Assembly (NCBI RefSeq): GCF_000346465.2
Contig: NC_034010.1
Coordinates: 28,436,787 to 28,500,786 of the forward strand
DNA: 64,000 nucleotides
From: Prunus persica
Taxonomy: Eukaryota; Streptophyta; Magnoliopsida; Rosales; Rosaceae
Reading direction: 5' to 3'
The notes beneath the pieces are model-generated. The model had not been told where the DNA came from and made no database searches. It was given only the letters and a program-made list of their open reading frames with translations. Each line of letters begins with the position of its first letter. The first letter of the stretch is position 1. Position numbers and translations under genes: made by a program. Below are positions 25,281 to 37,579 of this stretch, one piece after another.

Positions 25281-26347
25281 CTAGTCAAGGCTTACCTCCC
25301 TTTTGCAGATGCAGCAAGCCTTTAAAAGAGAGAATATTAGTTATATAACAAAGGACAGACAGAAGAAGCATGAAATTACAGAGACAGGAAAAAGAAAAAC
25401 ACCTTATCGTTTGCCAACCATGTTTTGATGCATTTCTCATGATACTGATGCAAGCAGGGCAAAGGGATGAGCATTTCTCCCTTTTTATACTCCATCAGAC
25501 ATATTGCGCAGCTTTATATAATATTCAACCAACACAAACACCATCTATTTTTATTTTTATATGAATTTCTGCATATACAATAAAACACTTGACATGAATT
25601 AGAAACTCTTACTCTTTATTTTCATCTGTAGAATTTCCCTTTTTCTTTGGTGGTGGCTTGTACTTATGAGATGGTAACCGGGAAATAACGTCTTTTGGTA
25701 GCCCTTTGCTTACACTGCCACTAGATTCTTCTAATCTCCGCAATTCCTGCCAGTGACACATATATATTTTAACGTTAACACTATATATATATATATATAT
25801 ATATATAGATTTTCATAAGGAGGCCGGCCCTTTTTGCTGGTGGAGGACCTACCTCATAACTCATCCCATCTGGATCCACATTATCTTGGTTTCCAGCCTG
25901 CATTTTTAGCACAGGAAAAAAGAAAAAACAAAACCAATTATTATTATCTATAGAAAAGAAGAGCATCCTAATTAAGAGAAAATAAAGTGATTAATATTAC
26001 CCAACGGGGTGCTTCTTCCATGGACAAATTCTGAAAGTCATCCCCCATTTCCTCCAAATGCAGGGCTATAGCCAGAGCTTCATCGTTCTGAAAAGCAACA
26101 ATTGGTACCTCCTGTATATCGTATACATAAATAATCAGCAACAGCAGCATATACTTTCTGAAATATAATATCTAATTATAAGCTAATTAGTGATCATCTT
26201 TTTCATGTCTATTTTTATGTTATTTTGATGAAGTACCTGATTTGGAGGAGGAGGCCATATGGCTATGGGAGTGTTGTGTTCACCATAAACGTACGTGTTA
26301 AACACTTCGTCTTCATCTGAATAGGCAGTTTGCATATTATTTCCCAT
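25281..26347 (-). CDS. BIG BROTHER-like RING-H2 E3 ubiquitin ligase
   Basis: Small E3 ligase related to Arabidopsis BIG BROTHER, which limits organ growth by targeting growth promoters. Six short exons: 26347-26237, 26111-26001, 25897-25853, 25746-25613, 25511-25403, 25319-25281; 182 residues. The N-terminus carries MGNNMQTAYSDEDEVF. The family motif DNVDPDGMSYEELRRLEE is at about 79-96, then KGLPKDVISRLPSHKYK. The RING-H2 ligands read CAIC, CLHQYHEKC (C-x-H-x2-H-x2-C) and a last pair CCIC in place of the usual CPxC. The protein stops 8 codons after the last RING cysteine, as expected. Exon 4 uses a weak donor (AAAGA/GTAAGA); reading through instead hits a stop at once. The call to this family is good, orthology less so. 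Confidence 0.83.
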
Positions 26348-28636
26348 CACCACCGTTTCATGCAGAATTTATTTACAGGGGAAAATACTCCGTTTCTCCC
26401 AGCTGCAAAGCACTTGCTGCCCATTCAAAGTGAAATTGGTTTACATTAGTCACATACTATTTGCGTAAATTAGAAAGTGATAAAGAAAATATAAATATCA
26501 TGATGACTAACCAAATACTTCAAAATTCAGATGTCAGGTTACTCCCATCTCCATGGACTTATATATTTGACTGGCTCTCGCTCTCATAATAAGCTGCACG
26601 AGTGGATCTAGCCATAAATGCAAAAGGATTTTGTCGTGAAAAAACACTAATTACATATTGATTTATCACAAAGACCATGGACAAGTGATTTATTTAGTGA
26701 GATACAAAGGGAATGAATTGTTAATTAGCTAATTTCGCTGACAAAAGCTAGATGGGAATGAGGAAAGGAAAAAGAAACAAGAGTGCCGCAGATGACATAT
26801 GACATAAAATTCACACGCAGATAAAATTTGACTTGTTAAAAAATAAAAATAAAAATAAAAATAAAAAGTTATGTTCATATATGTTCATATTATTATTCTT
26901 CTCTAATATAGAAGTATTTATACAAGTACAAAGATGTGTTAACCCTAAATAAAATAAAAAATATATCTAAATTATAATAGAAAATAAATCCCATTTATAA
27001 TAGACTAAATAAATGGCAAGTAACAAAAATCCTAACTAAGTAAGGAGTCGCCCAACACTTCCTAGACAAAACTAATAAATCCTACTAGTTTTGAGTGTTG
27101 ATCTACTTTTCTATAATCCTTCTCCATTAAGGAGTTGCCAATAACACGAGTCCACGAGGATAACGAAATTAAGTAATTTGTTTCCTTCTCGGACGCTTTG
27201 ACCAGAAAAATAATCACCAAAATAACAAAATCTTCTGCAAAATGCAATCTTCATCTTCCCGTCTTTCTCAGTCACTGGTTCTTAAGTAATTTGTTTATTT
27301 TCTAAACTTGTAACTGCACTTTTAGATATTTGGTGTTTTTATATTTTCCGCAACTATACAAGTACAATCGAAATAATTTGATTAAAGACATATATACAAA
27401 TGACTAGATTATGCATACAAAAATCTGACAGTGATTCAAGTTTCTTAAAAGTGCAATGCATCAATAAGTGCAAAATGAAAGGATTTTAGAGTCAGATGTT
27501 GCCATGTTGGATTCCATCCATACAATGGTCTCAGGCTCATCTCAATCAAGGCTTCTCCTATTGGTGGGCTCAGGGCTGGCGCCAATGGAAATGATGGAAG
27601 TTGGTTTGGGATTAAAGTGTCCAGTTTTGACCCAAATCCGTGCATATTATTTCTCCCATGCATAAGGAAAAAGGATTAACTGAATATGTGAATACGTGAA
27701 CAAGTGTAAGCTAAGAAGTGGAAATAATGGTATCAAATTTCACTTAAACTATGTGAGAAATGATGAGGATGGAAGATGTAGAATTAATATGGTCCTAACC
27801 TAACCTTGGACATTCGTGGTCACTTCACTCATCACTGCTGCTCTTTAGCTTCAAACTCTTGTTCTTGTTTGCAGTATTGTTGCTCTAGAATAGGTCTTTT
27901 TCAATAACTCCCTTATTAAAGAAAAAAAAAGTAAACAATTTAAAGCATCATCCCTTTAGTACAGAGCAGAGCAGTCAATAGTGCTGTCGTATTTTCGGCT
28001 TTGGAGCAGAGCAGTTTAATTAAGACAGACGAAGAAGAAGGCTAATATTAATTGTAGAGCAACAAGAGCACCATCCCTTTTGCCTTTCGCTCTGGGAGGG
28101 ACTACCTTGACTCCATGCCTCGGAAGCTCGATCAGATTATACTTTTTCTTTGCCTTTCTGGGTTTTGATTCTTTTGGTTTGTAATGTTCTAGTGTGAGTT
28201 CAAAAATCGAACATGGGTGGTATGCTTGAATTTTTAATTCAAGTGTTTTAAGTAATGGGTATATTATAGATCAAAAGAAGTAAACTAGAAACAAATTGTT
28301 CAGTTTCAATTCGATAGATGCACGCACACAAACACAAACACAAACACAAACTGATAACCATAAATTTATTATGTTTCAGTTCTGATAAATTCGGTCATGC
28401 TGAACCATTTACTTGGAGGGCAGTATTGAAGCTCCCATGAACAAACAATACAATCAATGTTAACACATCCCAACCATTTATACTACTTTACTTCAACCAC
28501 TAGAACACCACCCCAACCACACCCCACACCCTACAACACCACCACCTCTCTGCCATTATCTTATATCCCACCAGAATAAACTATCAACCTAAGACAAACT
28601 TGGACGACCAATACGCACCCATCTCATGCCAGCTGG
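26348..28636. other. Intergenic region with duplicated segments
   Basis: The part next to the RING gene (about 26470-26660) is its probable promoter and has a diverged copy at 29401-29520. The stretch 27262-27336 has a near-identical copy at 31679-31744, just 3' of the F-box/DUF295 gene. An (AAAAT)n tract is at about 26840-26866. No intact gene is seen. Confidence 0.55.
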
Positions 28637-28810
28637 CTAACATTTGTGCTGATTCTTGTCCATTTTGTTGAAGAAGATTTTTTTGCAGCTTTTGCACTCA
28701 AATTTCCTCTCATATATTTCACGATGAACAGCTTTCCCATGATCCAGCAGGCCATTCATTAAATGGAATGTGTTCTTACAGATGTAACATACCTGCTTAG
28801 AGGACTCCAT
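28637..28810 (-). CDS. Small two-finger zinc-binding protein, possibly the last exon of a larger gene
   Basis: A 57-residue frame from ATG 28810 to the stop at 28637-28639. It contains one C2H2-type finger (C8-x2-C11-x12-H24-x4-H29) and one CCHC variant (C39-x2-C42-x12-H55-x1-C57), with almost no sequence outside them. A good 3' splice site (TTCACAG) sits two bases before the ATG, so an upstream non-coding or coding exon is likely. The leader region contains a (CT)n tract at 28920-28964. C2H2 pairs of this kind usually bind nucleic acid; no target can be named. It could also be a fragment of a longer zinc-finger gene. Regular finger spacing argues against chance. Confidence 0.45.
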   Translation of the reverse strand: MESSKQVCYICKNTFHLMNGLLDHGKAVHREIYERKFECKSCKKIFFNKMDKNQHKC

Positions 28811-28919
28811 ATCTGTGAACATGAAAAACAAAGAAATGTTTCAGTCAAAATGAAATGAAAAGAGAGTTTGTAAGAAACAAAAAATATATATATGTTCTTC
28901 ACCTCTTTCTCAGCCTTTG

Positions 28920-28972
<53 letters not shown>

Positions 28973-29932
28973 TTCAATTAGTCTCACTATGCCTCTGTTT
29001 ATAGGCAAGATATATGAAACAACTAATGTGATATAGAGAGAGACCTGCTGAGAGTCATAACTAAGCACTAAATGGATGTGCAACTCACAGCCTCATTTCA
29101 AACGAAAAATGGAAAAAAAAGCCACATGGTCCATTCAATAAAAACTACAAACATACTATTCCAGGAAATTAGGTGCAGCAATTTTCCAGAAAAATGCAAC
29201 CAAAAAAAAAAAAAAATTGTGCAAAATCAGAAATTAGGACAATTAAATGCATAAGTATAAATACACTTCAATATGCCTTCATCAAAACCTACCGAACTTG
29301 TGTCATGATTTGATATTCAATTTTTGCTCAAACTAAATGGGTAATTAATAATTTTACACCAGTTTCCTAGTTTCTATCCCTAGTTTCAAATTGTGTTGTG
29401 AGTATTAGAAAGTGATCTGGAAAAGATCATAGCTAACCAAATGTCTAAAAATCCAATGTCATGATATTCCAATCTCCATGGACTTATATATTGGAATGCC
29501 TCTTTGTCGTGAAAAAATGTTAACTAGATTATGATCAATCGAGCACAAAAACTTATCACAATTGATTTCTGTTGTTAGGAAGATTTATTTCTTCCAGATG
29601 TGATAGTCAATTTCGACTCAGAATTTGATTGGGTTACTCATTTACGCGTTTGCTTTTGGGCCTTCAATGCCAGACCAATGCAAAGGAGAAAAGGGCTAAG
29701 AAAAACAAACTTACCCATTCGTACTGCTAAAAAAATAAACAAAACAAATAAAACTTACCCATTCGTAGTAGGGTTTGAAAATTGACTTATTATAGGAAAG
29801 AAGGAATTGTGTATAAAACTGACGGGTGAGGTTTTTTTTCATTAGTCAATTTTACCTGCAACCTTGAGTCTTCATCTTTGGGCGGGCTTTGTCACCAAAA
29901 CAACAAAAGCATCTTGTTTTGGGGTTGAAAGT
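28811..29932. other. Intergenic DNA between the zinc-finger ORF and the F-box gene
   Basis: It contains the (CT)n tract at 28920-28964, the diverged copy (29401-29520) of the RING-gene upstream region, and the promoter of the F-box/DUF295 gene. No other gene is seen. Confidence 0.5.
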
Positions 29933-31628
29933 ATGGCTTCAGGTATGTTTTCTTAAAAGGCAAACAAACTATTGTGGTCATGTCAAATCTTTGGCAGCTT
30001 TTGTTATTTTGCATAAGCCAAGTTGTGTACATGTTTTTGAGATCAACTGTTCAAACGTGATCTCGATTTTGCATAATTCATTTAGATTCATGACATCTCA
30101 TACTATTATTTGCTCAAATTATCTTTAATTTTACATAACTTGTATATATTAATATTGCCATCAAATCCGTAACTCCTATGCATCTTGAAGAAAATTACTT
30201 GAAATAAAAACGTGTATTAAAAAAAGGAAAAGAAAGAAAAAAAATTCATTATTATACAACTGAATCTAGGCCAAGTTTTTGGTATACACAAATTATATAC
30301 AAACAGGGAAAAGGTCCTTTTTTGGCCTTTCCGTCCAATATGCTGCAAAATAGGTACCCTCTATGTAGTGAATAACACGACTGAAAAAATTAATTTCTTA
30401 TTATTATTTATACATGGATGATTTAAATTGTTATTTCATAAACATGTGGTCAAGAATAAGTTCATCATAATACTATGATCTAATTGAACTTGTTTTTTCT
30501 TTTGTATTTTCAGATTGGGCAAATTTACCTCAGAATCTTTTAGATTCAGTTTTAGAGAGACTAACGTTACTATCAGACTATTTGCGATTCAACATTGTTT
30601 GTGCATCATGGCATTCTGTAGCAAAGCATAATAAAAATCGACGTGCTAAGATGACAACACCAATGCTCTTGCTTCAGACCAGAAAAAAAGGTACATGGAG
30701 TTTGTACAACGTCGAGGAAGACAAGGTCCTAAATTTGCAACTAAAAATCCCGAATAAGCGATTTTGTGGTTCTTCAAAAGAATGGTTAATATTTGTGGAT
30801 AAGGATCTTGTAGTAACCCTGGTAAATCCATTCTTTAGGATTAAAGGGAGGATAAAGAAGGAAAATTCGATCATTTGCCTTCCCCCACTAAACCCTCAAC
30901 CTATGAGTCGCGCATGGTTTTCAAAAACCAACTATTTCGTTTTCAAAGCTACAATTTCAGCAGACCCAATATTAAATGCAAATGATTACATTGTTGTGGT
31001 CATATATGAGGAGTACTGTCGGTTGGCTTTTATTAGACCTGGCAAAGACACGACATGGACTTATGTTGATCAAAGCTGGAGCTTAATTGAAGAAGTTGTT
31101 CCAATTAGAGATAAATTTTATGCTGTTGATAGGTGGGGAAATCTATTATCTTTTGACGGTGTTGATCAATTCAAATGCAATGTGGAGTCGAAGGCTAACA
31201 ATACGGAACAAACGTCTGAGAAGAAATATCTCGTGGCTTTAAATGAGAAAGACTTTCTAATGGTTGAGAGGTATACTACATGGGACGATGACTCTAAACG
31301 CGACACAATGGAATTCAAAGTTTTCGAATTCAGTTTCGCCAAGTGTGACTGGATTGAGACAAATAATTTGGGTGATGCTGCTATTTTTGTGGGTGATAAT
31401 TCCTCAATATATGTGGTGGCTTCAAACGATTATGGATGTCAATCGAATTGCATATACTTCACGCATGATCATTATCGTATAAGAATGGATTTCAAGCCTT
31501 GGGGACCTAATGATATCGGTGTATACAACATCAAAACTCGGAGCATTGCACAACCTTTCACGAAAGATGCTATGACCATGATGAAGTTGATGAATCGACC
31601 CCCAATTTGGATTGTGCCAACTTTTTAA
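29933..31628 (+). CDS. F-box protein with DUF295 (KIB-type) domain
   Basis: Probable SCF substrate receptor of the large plant F-box/DUF295 family; target unknown. Two exons: a 10-base first exon, 29933-29942 (ATGGCTTCAG), and 30514-31628, joined as MASDWANLPQNLLDSVLERL; 374 residues. The F-box covers about 4-45, ending in VCASWHSVAKHN. The DUF295 domain follows, with GTWSLYNVEEDKV near 75 and DTTWTYVDQSW, KFYAVDRWGNLLSFD and DFLMVERY further on, and a C-terminal IWIVPTF. The tiny first exon is typical of the family. A decayed inverted paralogue lies 6 kb away at 37580-38571. The frame is open and all landmarks are present, so this copy looks functional. Confidence 0.9.
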
Positions 31629-32646
31629 TTTCCGTTGTGAGAGCTTGTTCTCCTCTTCTTCTTTTTTTCTTTAAATTTTCACTCAGTGGTTCTTTAAGTA
31701 ATTTGTTTATTTTCTAAACTTGTAACTGCACTATTAGATATTTGTCACTCGGTGGTATAAGAAATTGGTTGGGTTTGAGTTTGACCCACTCTGGCACAGC
31801 CGCACATATGATATGATGTAATGTTGTGGCTTTGGATTGGGCCTCCCTTTGGACTTGGAATTCCCTTTCTGAAATGTGACGAATATTTGTCCTCATTTTG
31901 GGATATCAGCCGTGAAAACTTACTCTTCCGCTCAATTAATAACAAACAAGACGCTCAGTAATACTCGTGGACTTGTACTAGATTTGTTAAAACATCCCAA
32001 CGACTAGACTTGTAATCACTGGCGGATATAGAATTTTTTTAGAAGAAGTGTAATATTAATTAAGTATGAAAAATGATTTTTTTAGAATAATTATTTTCTC
32101 AAGATAATTTTTGACGGCTTTTATTACTTACACATCAAATAAAAAAATTTGATTTTATGGGATTGGATATTGTGGCTTTTGTGTCTTTTGTTGGACAAGG
32201 TAGGAATTGGATATTATTATAAAAACAATTTAAAATGTTAATGAAACTCTTATAATTATTGAGTACTCTTGTCTCTCACGAATCTGACTGCCCTTTTTAC
32301 ACTCAATGCAAAATTTGGGGATCCACCTAGATTACGGACATGGTAATTGGAAAGAACGTACACCGTTGTCCTCAAGCAAGAGCCTTAGAAGAACCTGCCC
32401 CCCGAAACAGACAGCAGATCCCTTTTCTTTCTTTTATATAGAAAAACAAACAATCAAATTAACCTTCACTGGCTGATCCATTAATGTCCTTACAAAAAAC
32501 CTCATCGCCCACATGAGTCATTACAGCCCTATTTCTCTAACCCTTCCTCCCTCCCACTTCTCTCCAGTCTATACCCTTTTAAATTCCAAACCATTTCTTT
32601 CTGTTTCCCACTAAACAAATCATCAAACACTTAACCAGCATAATCC
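31629..32646. other. Intergenic DNA upstream of the methyltransferase gene
   Basis: It starts with the F-box 3' flank, including a segment (31679-31744) shared with 27262-27336. The last 150-250 bases, pyrimidine-rich, are the likely leader of the methyltransferase gene. No gene is seen. Confidence 0.5.
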
Positions 32647-35558
32647 ATGGCTTCCAACTACGACCGTCCTTACCACCCAACCTCCAAGCCCTCCAAGCCT
32701 TCTCTCTTTCCCTGGAAAAAACCCAACGTCTACACCTTACCCGTCGTCCTCTTCCTCTGCATCTGCTCCTACTTCTTCGGCCTCTGGCAACACGGCGGCA
32801 CCTCCATGCCCACCTTCAAACTCCCATGCAAATCCTCCAATCAAATCCACCCCGCCACCACCACATCAACCACACTAGATTTCTCCTCCCACCACACCCC
32901 CAACCTCACCGCCTCCACGTCATCGCACTCCGTCAAACCCGAAGTGTACCCTCCCTGCGACTTGAAGTTCAGCGAGTACACGCCGTGCGAGGATGCGAAG
33001 AGGTCTTTGAAATTCGATCGTGACAGGCTCATATACAGAGAGAGGCATTGTCCCGAGAAGAACGAGCTGCTCAAATGCCGCGTGCCGGCCCCGCACGGCT
33101 ACAAGACGGTGTTCTCGTGGCCAATGAGCCGGGATCTGGCGTGGTACGCCAATGTGCCGCACAAGGAGCTGACGGTGGAGAAGGCGGTCCAGAATTGGAT
33201 CATTTACGAAGGCGACCGGAACCGGCTCAGATTCCCTGGCGGCGGCACCATGTTTCCTAATGGTGCTGACGCGTACATTGACGATATCGGGAAATTGATC
33301 AACCTCAAAGACGGGTCTATTCGGACCGCCATTGATACAGGCTGTGGGGTACTGCATCTTCGATATTTGTTTATTTTATTAATTAATTTAGATTCTGTCT
33401 TTCCTAAAAAAAAAAAATTAGTGATTAATACTCTTGGTTGACCCCATCGTGCATTCAGTGATTACTTATTTTGGTGTGATTTATTATTATTCGGGTATTT
33501 AAAACATTTTGGACAATCTTGATTTAATATTGTTTTAGATGGAGATTAGTTGGTGATTGATGGATACAACTAAACTACTTTTATGTCCCTTTTTTTTTTC
33601 TCACTAAATTGAGAAGAAAAATATATTCTAAATGACAATTCTACCCCCTTTTTTAGTCAAACTATCAAGTCGACATATTCTATGGGGGTTGGTGTAGTGT
33701 GGTCAACCATGAAGGGTAAATTTGGAAGTAGGATTTGAATTAAAATATCTTTTTTGTTTTGGCAAGAAATTTCACAAAATCTGAGATTTATGACAATTGC
33801 AATTTTTAAGGGGGCATGGCGCGAGATGAGATCAGTCTAAAAACTTTGATCTGATTGGATATGATGGGATCGTGCAAAGTCATCCTAGTTGACTTTGACA
33901 CGTGGCAGCCATGTGATATATTTCCTTATTTTCATGTCGTGCAGGTTGCCAGTTGGGGAGCTTACCTATTATCCCGAAACATCCTCACGATGTCATTCGC
34001 GCCAAGAGACACACACGTATCACAAGTCCAGTTTGCTCTGGAGCGAGGTGTACCCGCACTCATCGGAGTCATTGCGTCGAAAAGACTACCTTACCCTTCT
34101 AGGGCCTTTGATATGGCCCATTGCTCCCGCTGCCTCATTCCTTGGGGCCAACATGGTATCCACTGTAACTTCAAACTTCATCAGGACACCCAATAATTGT
34201 TAATTTCTCATGCAATTTGGGTTTGATGGTGCAGATGGGGTTTACTTGACTGAGGTTGATAGAGTTCTGCGCCCTGGCGGGTACTGGATTCTGTCAGGCC
34301 CACCAATCCGCTGGCAAAAGTACTGGAAGGGCTGGGAAAGAACTAAAGAGGATTTGAATGCCGAGCAGACTTCCATAGAGGATGTAGCCAAGAGCCTTTG
34401 CTGGAAAAAGTTGGTGGAGAAGGATGACATTGCAATTTGGCAAAAACCCAACAACCATTTAACTTGCCAAAACAATCGCAAGCTTGGAAAGAGCCGCAAC
34501 TTCTGCCCTGCTAATGATCCTGATAAGGCCTGGTTTGTGCTCTAATTTCATGTATATTTCTATCATCATGTTTCATGCTTTATAATTGAGCTGCTATTGA
34601 TTTGCTTAATTACATTTATTTTCCTTAAACTGTTTCCAGGTACACAAAGTTGGATACTTGTTTGACCCCATTGCCTGAAGTTGCAGACAATGAACAAGTT
34701 GCAGGTGGGAAATTGGCAAAATGGCCACAGAGACTTAATGCAATCCCACCAAGAATTAATAAGGGAACCGTGAAGGGAGTGACGGCAGAAGTTTTCAAAC
34801 AAGATTCAGAGCTATGGAAGAAGAGAGTTTCGTATTACAAATCGGTGAACAATCAGCTTGGGAACCCTGGAAGGTACAGAAACCTTTTGGATATGAATGC
34901 ATACTTGGGTGGATTTGCTGCTGCCCTGGTTGATCTGCCTGTGTGGGTCATGAATGTGGTTCCTGTCGACGTCAAGGCCAACACACTTGGAGTCATCTAT
35001 GAACGGGGATTGATTGGAACATATCAGAATTGGTAAATTCAGTAACACTCTTGGCATATATTTGGTGTGACTGATACATGAGCCTTCGTGGTTCACATAA
35101 ATTAACTTCTTTTTTTCTTGTTCTTTTTAATTTCCCAGGTGTGAGGCAATGTCTACATATCCAAGAACTTATGACCTCATTCATGCAGATTCAGTGTTTA
35201 CCCTCTACGCGGATAGGTAAACCATAGTCTAATACAGACTGTTATGACTAGCTAGCACATTTGATGTGACTGATAATATTAACATGTATCAAAATGTTTG
35301 TCCAAATTGTGTTGCAGATGCGAAATGGATGACATTTTGCTGGAGATGGACCGAATTCTTAGGCCGGAGGGGAGCGTGATCATTCGAGACGATGTCGATA
35401 TGTTGGTGAAGATCAAGAGCATCATTGATGCAATGGAGTGGGATAGTCAAATTGTGGACCATGAAGACGGTCCTCAGGAGAGGGAAAAACTGCTATTTGC
35501 CGTGAAAAAGTACTGGACAGCTCCTGCTGCACCTGAAGATGACGAGACATCTTCGTAG
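32647..35558 (+). CDS. Probable methyltransferase PMT15/PMT16-type (Golgi)
   Basis: Type II Golgi membrane protein of the plant S-adenosylmethionine-dependent methyltransferase family (DUF248), whose members are thought to methylate pectin or related wall polymers. Six exons: 32647-33348, 33945-34155, 34235-34532, 34640-35032, 35139-35216, 35318-35558; 640 residues. A short cytosolic tail precedes the membrane anchor at about 28-48 ([20 protein letters not shown]), then a T/S-rich stem. Family blocks follow: [41 protein letters not shown], the SAM-binding [59 protein letters not shown] and [16 protein letters not shown]. Length matches the family (about 600-650). The spliced residues at each junction restore PMT15-like sequence. 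Substrate is not shown by the sequence. Confidence 0.94.
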
Positions 35559-35938
35559 CAATAGCTATTTGTTTTGGTCTGCTTTGTACTTAACATTCAT
35601 GATTCTTTTCGCCATGTATTTGATGTTCCAGCTGAAGCAGCTGTTTTAACACATACTGGAAGGGCTTTATCCAAATCTGAATTTGTCTCACTAGATTCAC
35701 TTGCACGAAATATTGGGAAAACATAGTTGGGTCTTGCTTTTCATTTAGCAGTGGGATTTTATATCCCAAAACTTTTCAATTTATAATAGTTTTTGCACCA
35801 AAAAAAGTTAGCCATGAATTAAAAAAAAATGGGGCATGAAATCTACATGATTTGATCCCCATGAAAATTGTCTCATCTAACCTAATAGTAATTAGGTGAT
35901 TCATACATGGAGCCACCTCTTGTCACCAAATTCCTCGC
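35559..35938. other. 3' UTR of the methyltransferase gene and promoter of the next gene
   Basis: Short AT-rich spacer with no gene. The first 150 bases are the likely 3' UTR; the rest is promoter of the lipid-transfer protein gene. Confidence 0.5.
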
Positions 35939-35946
35939 TATAAATA
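35939..35946 (+). promoter_or_regulatory. TATA box of the lipid-transfer protein gene
   Basis: A consensus TATAAATA lies 107 bases before the ATG at 36053, leaving a plausible leader of about 75 bases. No competing TATA motif is closer. Confidence 0.6.
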
Positions 35947-36052
35947 GACTTTCAGTATCCTACAATATATGATCCACACTCAAATCAGAAAACAGAAAAC
36001 ATATAATTAGTATTTGCTATTAATTTACAGAAAGGGAAGAGTAGCAGTAGCC

Positions 36053-36460
36053 ATGGGAGCCTTCAAGTCTGCTATCAACTCTTTGAGCTGCTTCCAAGCT
36101 GCACTTGTGCTTGTGCTGTTGATTGCCACAGCAGAGACCCAGATGGCTGAGGCACAGAGCAGCAGCAGCTGCTCAACTGAGCTCAGCAGCCTCAATGTTT
36201 GTGCACCATTTGTGGTGCCTGGCTCAACCAACACCAACCCAAGCTCTGACTGCTGTGGTGCTCTCCAAGCCGTCCATCCTGACTGCCTCTGCAACACTCT
36301 CAGGGTGGCCGCTCGCCTTCCCACTCAGTGCAACCTCTCCCCCATCACTTGTGGTTAGTCTATCAATTTCTTGCTCCATAAGTAATGTTTAATTCAATTT
36401 CATACATTACAAGAACTAAGTCATTGTTTTTTTGTTTTTTCACTTACAGATACCAACTGA
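36053..36460 (+). CDS. Lipid-transfer protein-like, FIL1/MEN-8 (anther) type
   Basis: Small secreted eight-cysteine protein of the plant LTP/2S-albumin fold. FIL1/MEN-8-type members are expressed in stamens or tapetum and are thought to carry lipids for the pollen wall. Two exons: 36053-36353 and a tiny 36450-36460, which supplies only the end of the last Asp codon, Thr, Asn and the stop; 103 residues. The signal peptide is about residues 1-35. The eight cysteines appear in the order C, C, CC, CxC (CLCN), C, C, with SSDCCGALQAVHPDCLCNTL as the core. The ATG has a strong context (GCCATGG); an upstream in-frame ATG at 36014 is less likely. The family is firm; stamen expression is inference. Confidence 0.88.
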
Positions 36461-37579
36461 TGTGCAACTACAAATGCTGCGGAGAGAATAATGTTGAAGT
36501 TTCACCGTTTGGCTTATGTTGTGTTTTGTGTTTGTTTTTCCTTCCTCAAATGTGTGCTCTGATCCGTAACGAAGCAATGTCGTGGGGATCAGAGACAAAG
36601 ATTGATGTGATTGAATAAAATGGGAAAATGTTTTCTGCTTGTGGAAAGCCAGAGGTTTCTGATTTTCAGATAATAAAATAGCATCGATCTATCAAGTTAT
36701 CAACAACACACGAGCATATATGCTTATTCCTCTAATATATGAGTATAGGTGCAAAAAATCGAGGGGCATCGATTGCTTAGACATTTATTAAGAAATTACA
36801 TCTAAATTGTTATAAAACACTGAAATTAAAAGAGAGAATTGACGCAAAATGGGTCTAGACAAGTGCGCCGGCTATAGTGATTTCACTACGCCAAAAAAAT
36901 AATAATGTAACATCTAGTTCATAACATAATGTTCTTAGCCCCTTAAAAAAATATTAATAATGTCCTTAGCCAAAGTAAATAAATTCAATATTCGGATTGG
37001 AAAAATAAAAAAAATTTGTAAATCTACCAGCTTAATCTACAATGTGATGCAAACAACCAAGTAACCAACATACGAGTCACAAGTTTTTGGTAAATAAACT
37101 AAACTCCATAAACTTTCTGATAACTATACTTAACACTCTCCATCTTTCTAAAATTACACTAATTTCTATTTTCCAAAAAAACCTTTGAACTAACTATGTT
37201 ATCTCCAAATAAAAAAATAATTTATTCAACGTTTCTTCTTTAGGAAAACGTCCAATGATCCAGGAAAACGTTCAAATTGGGTCATAAGAATGGAGACCTC
37301 GATATTTATTAGCATGGTTGACAATCTTTTGTGTAACTTATACCTTTTTACCAAAAGAAGGAAAAAAAAAAGGGGGGGGAGAACTTGGTTATTCCCCGAT
37401 AATTGTAAAACTACCCAATAAAAGCCAGTGAGTGAACTACAAAACAATAAAGAATAACAAGAAATATAACTTCTTTTTTATTGTTTACAATTGAAAGACT
37501 TATAGAATACAAAAGGGGATTTAAATAAGTGATAGGCTAGGTAAAGAATAATAACAAATATAACTTCTTTTTTAATTGT
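36461..37579. other. Intergenic DNA with a tandem duplication
   Basis: The first 200 bases are the LTP gene 3' UTR. A CACTA-like terminus, CACTACGCCAAAAA, is at about 36885. The segment 37446-37497 is repeated at 37541-37592, the second copy overlapping the 3' end of the F-box pseudogene. No intact gene is seen. Confidence 0.5.
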
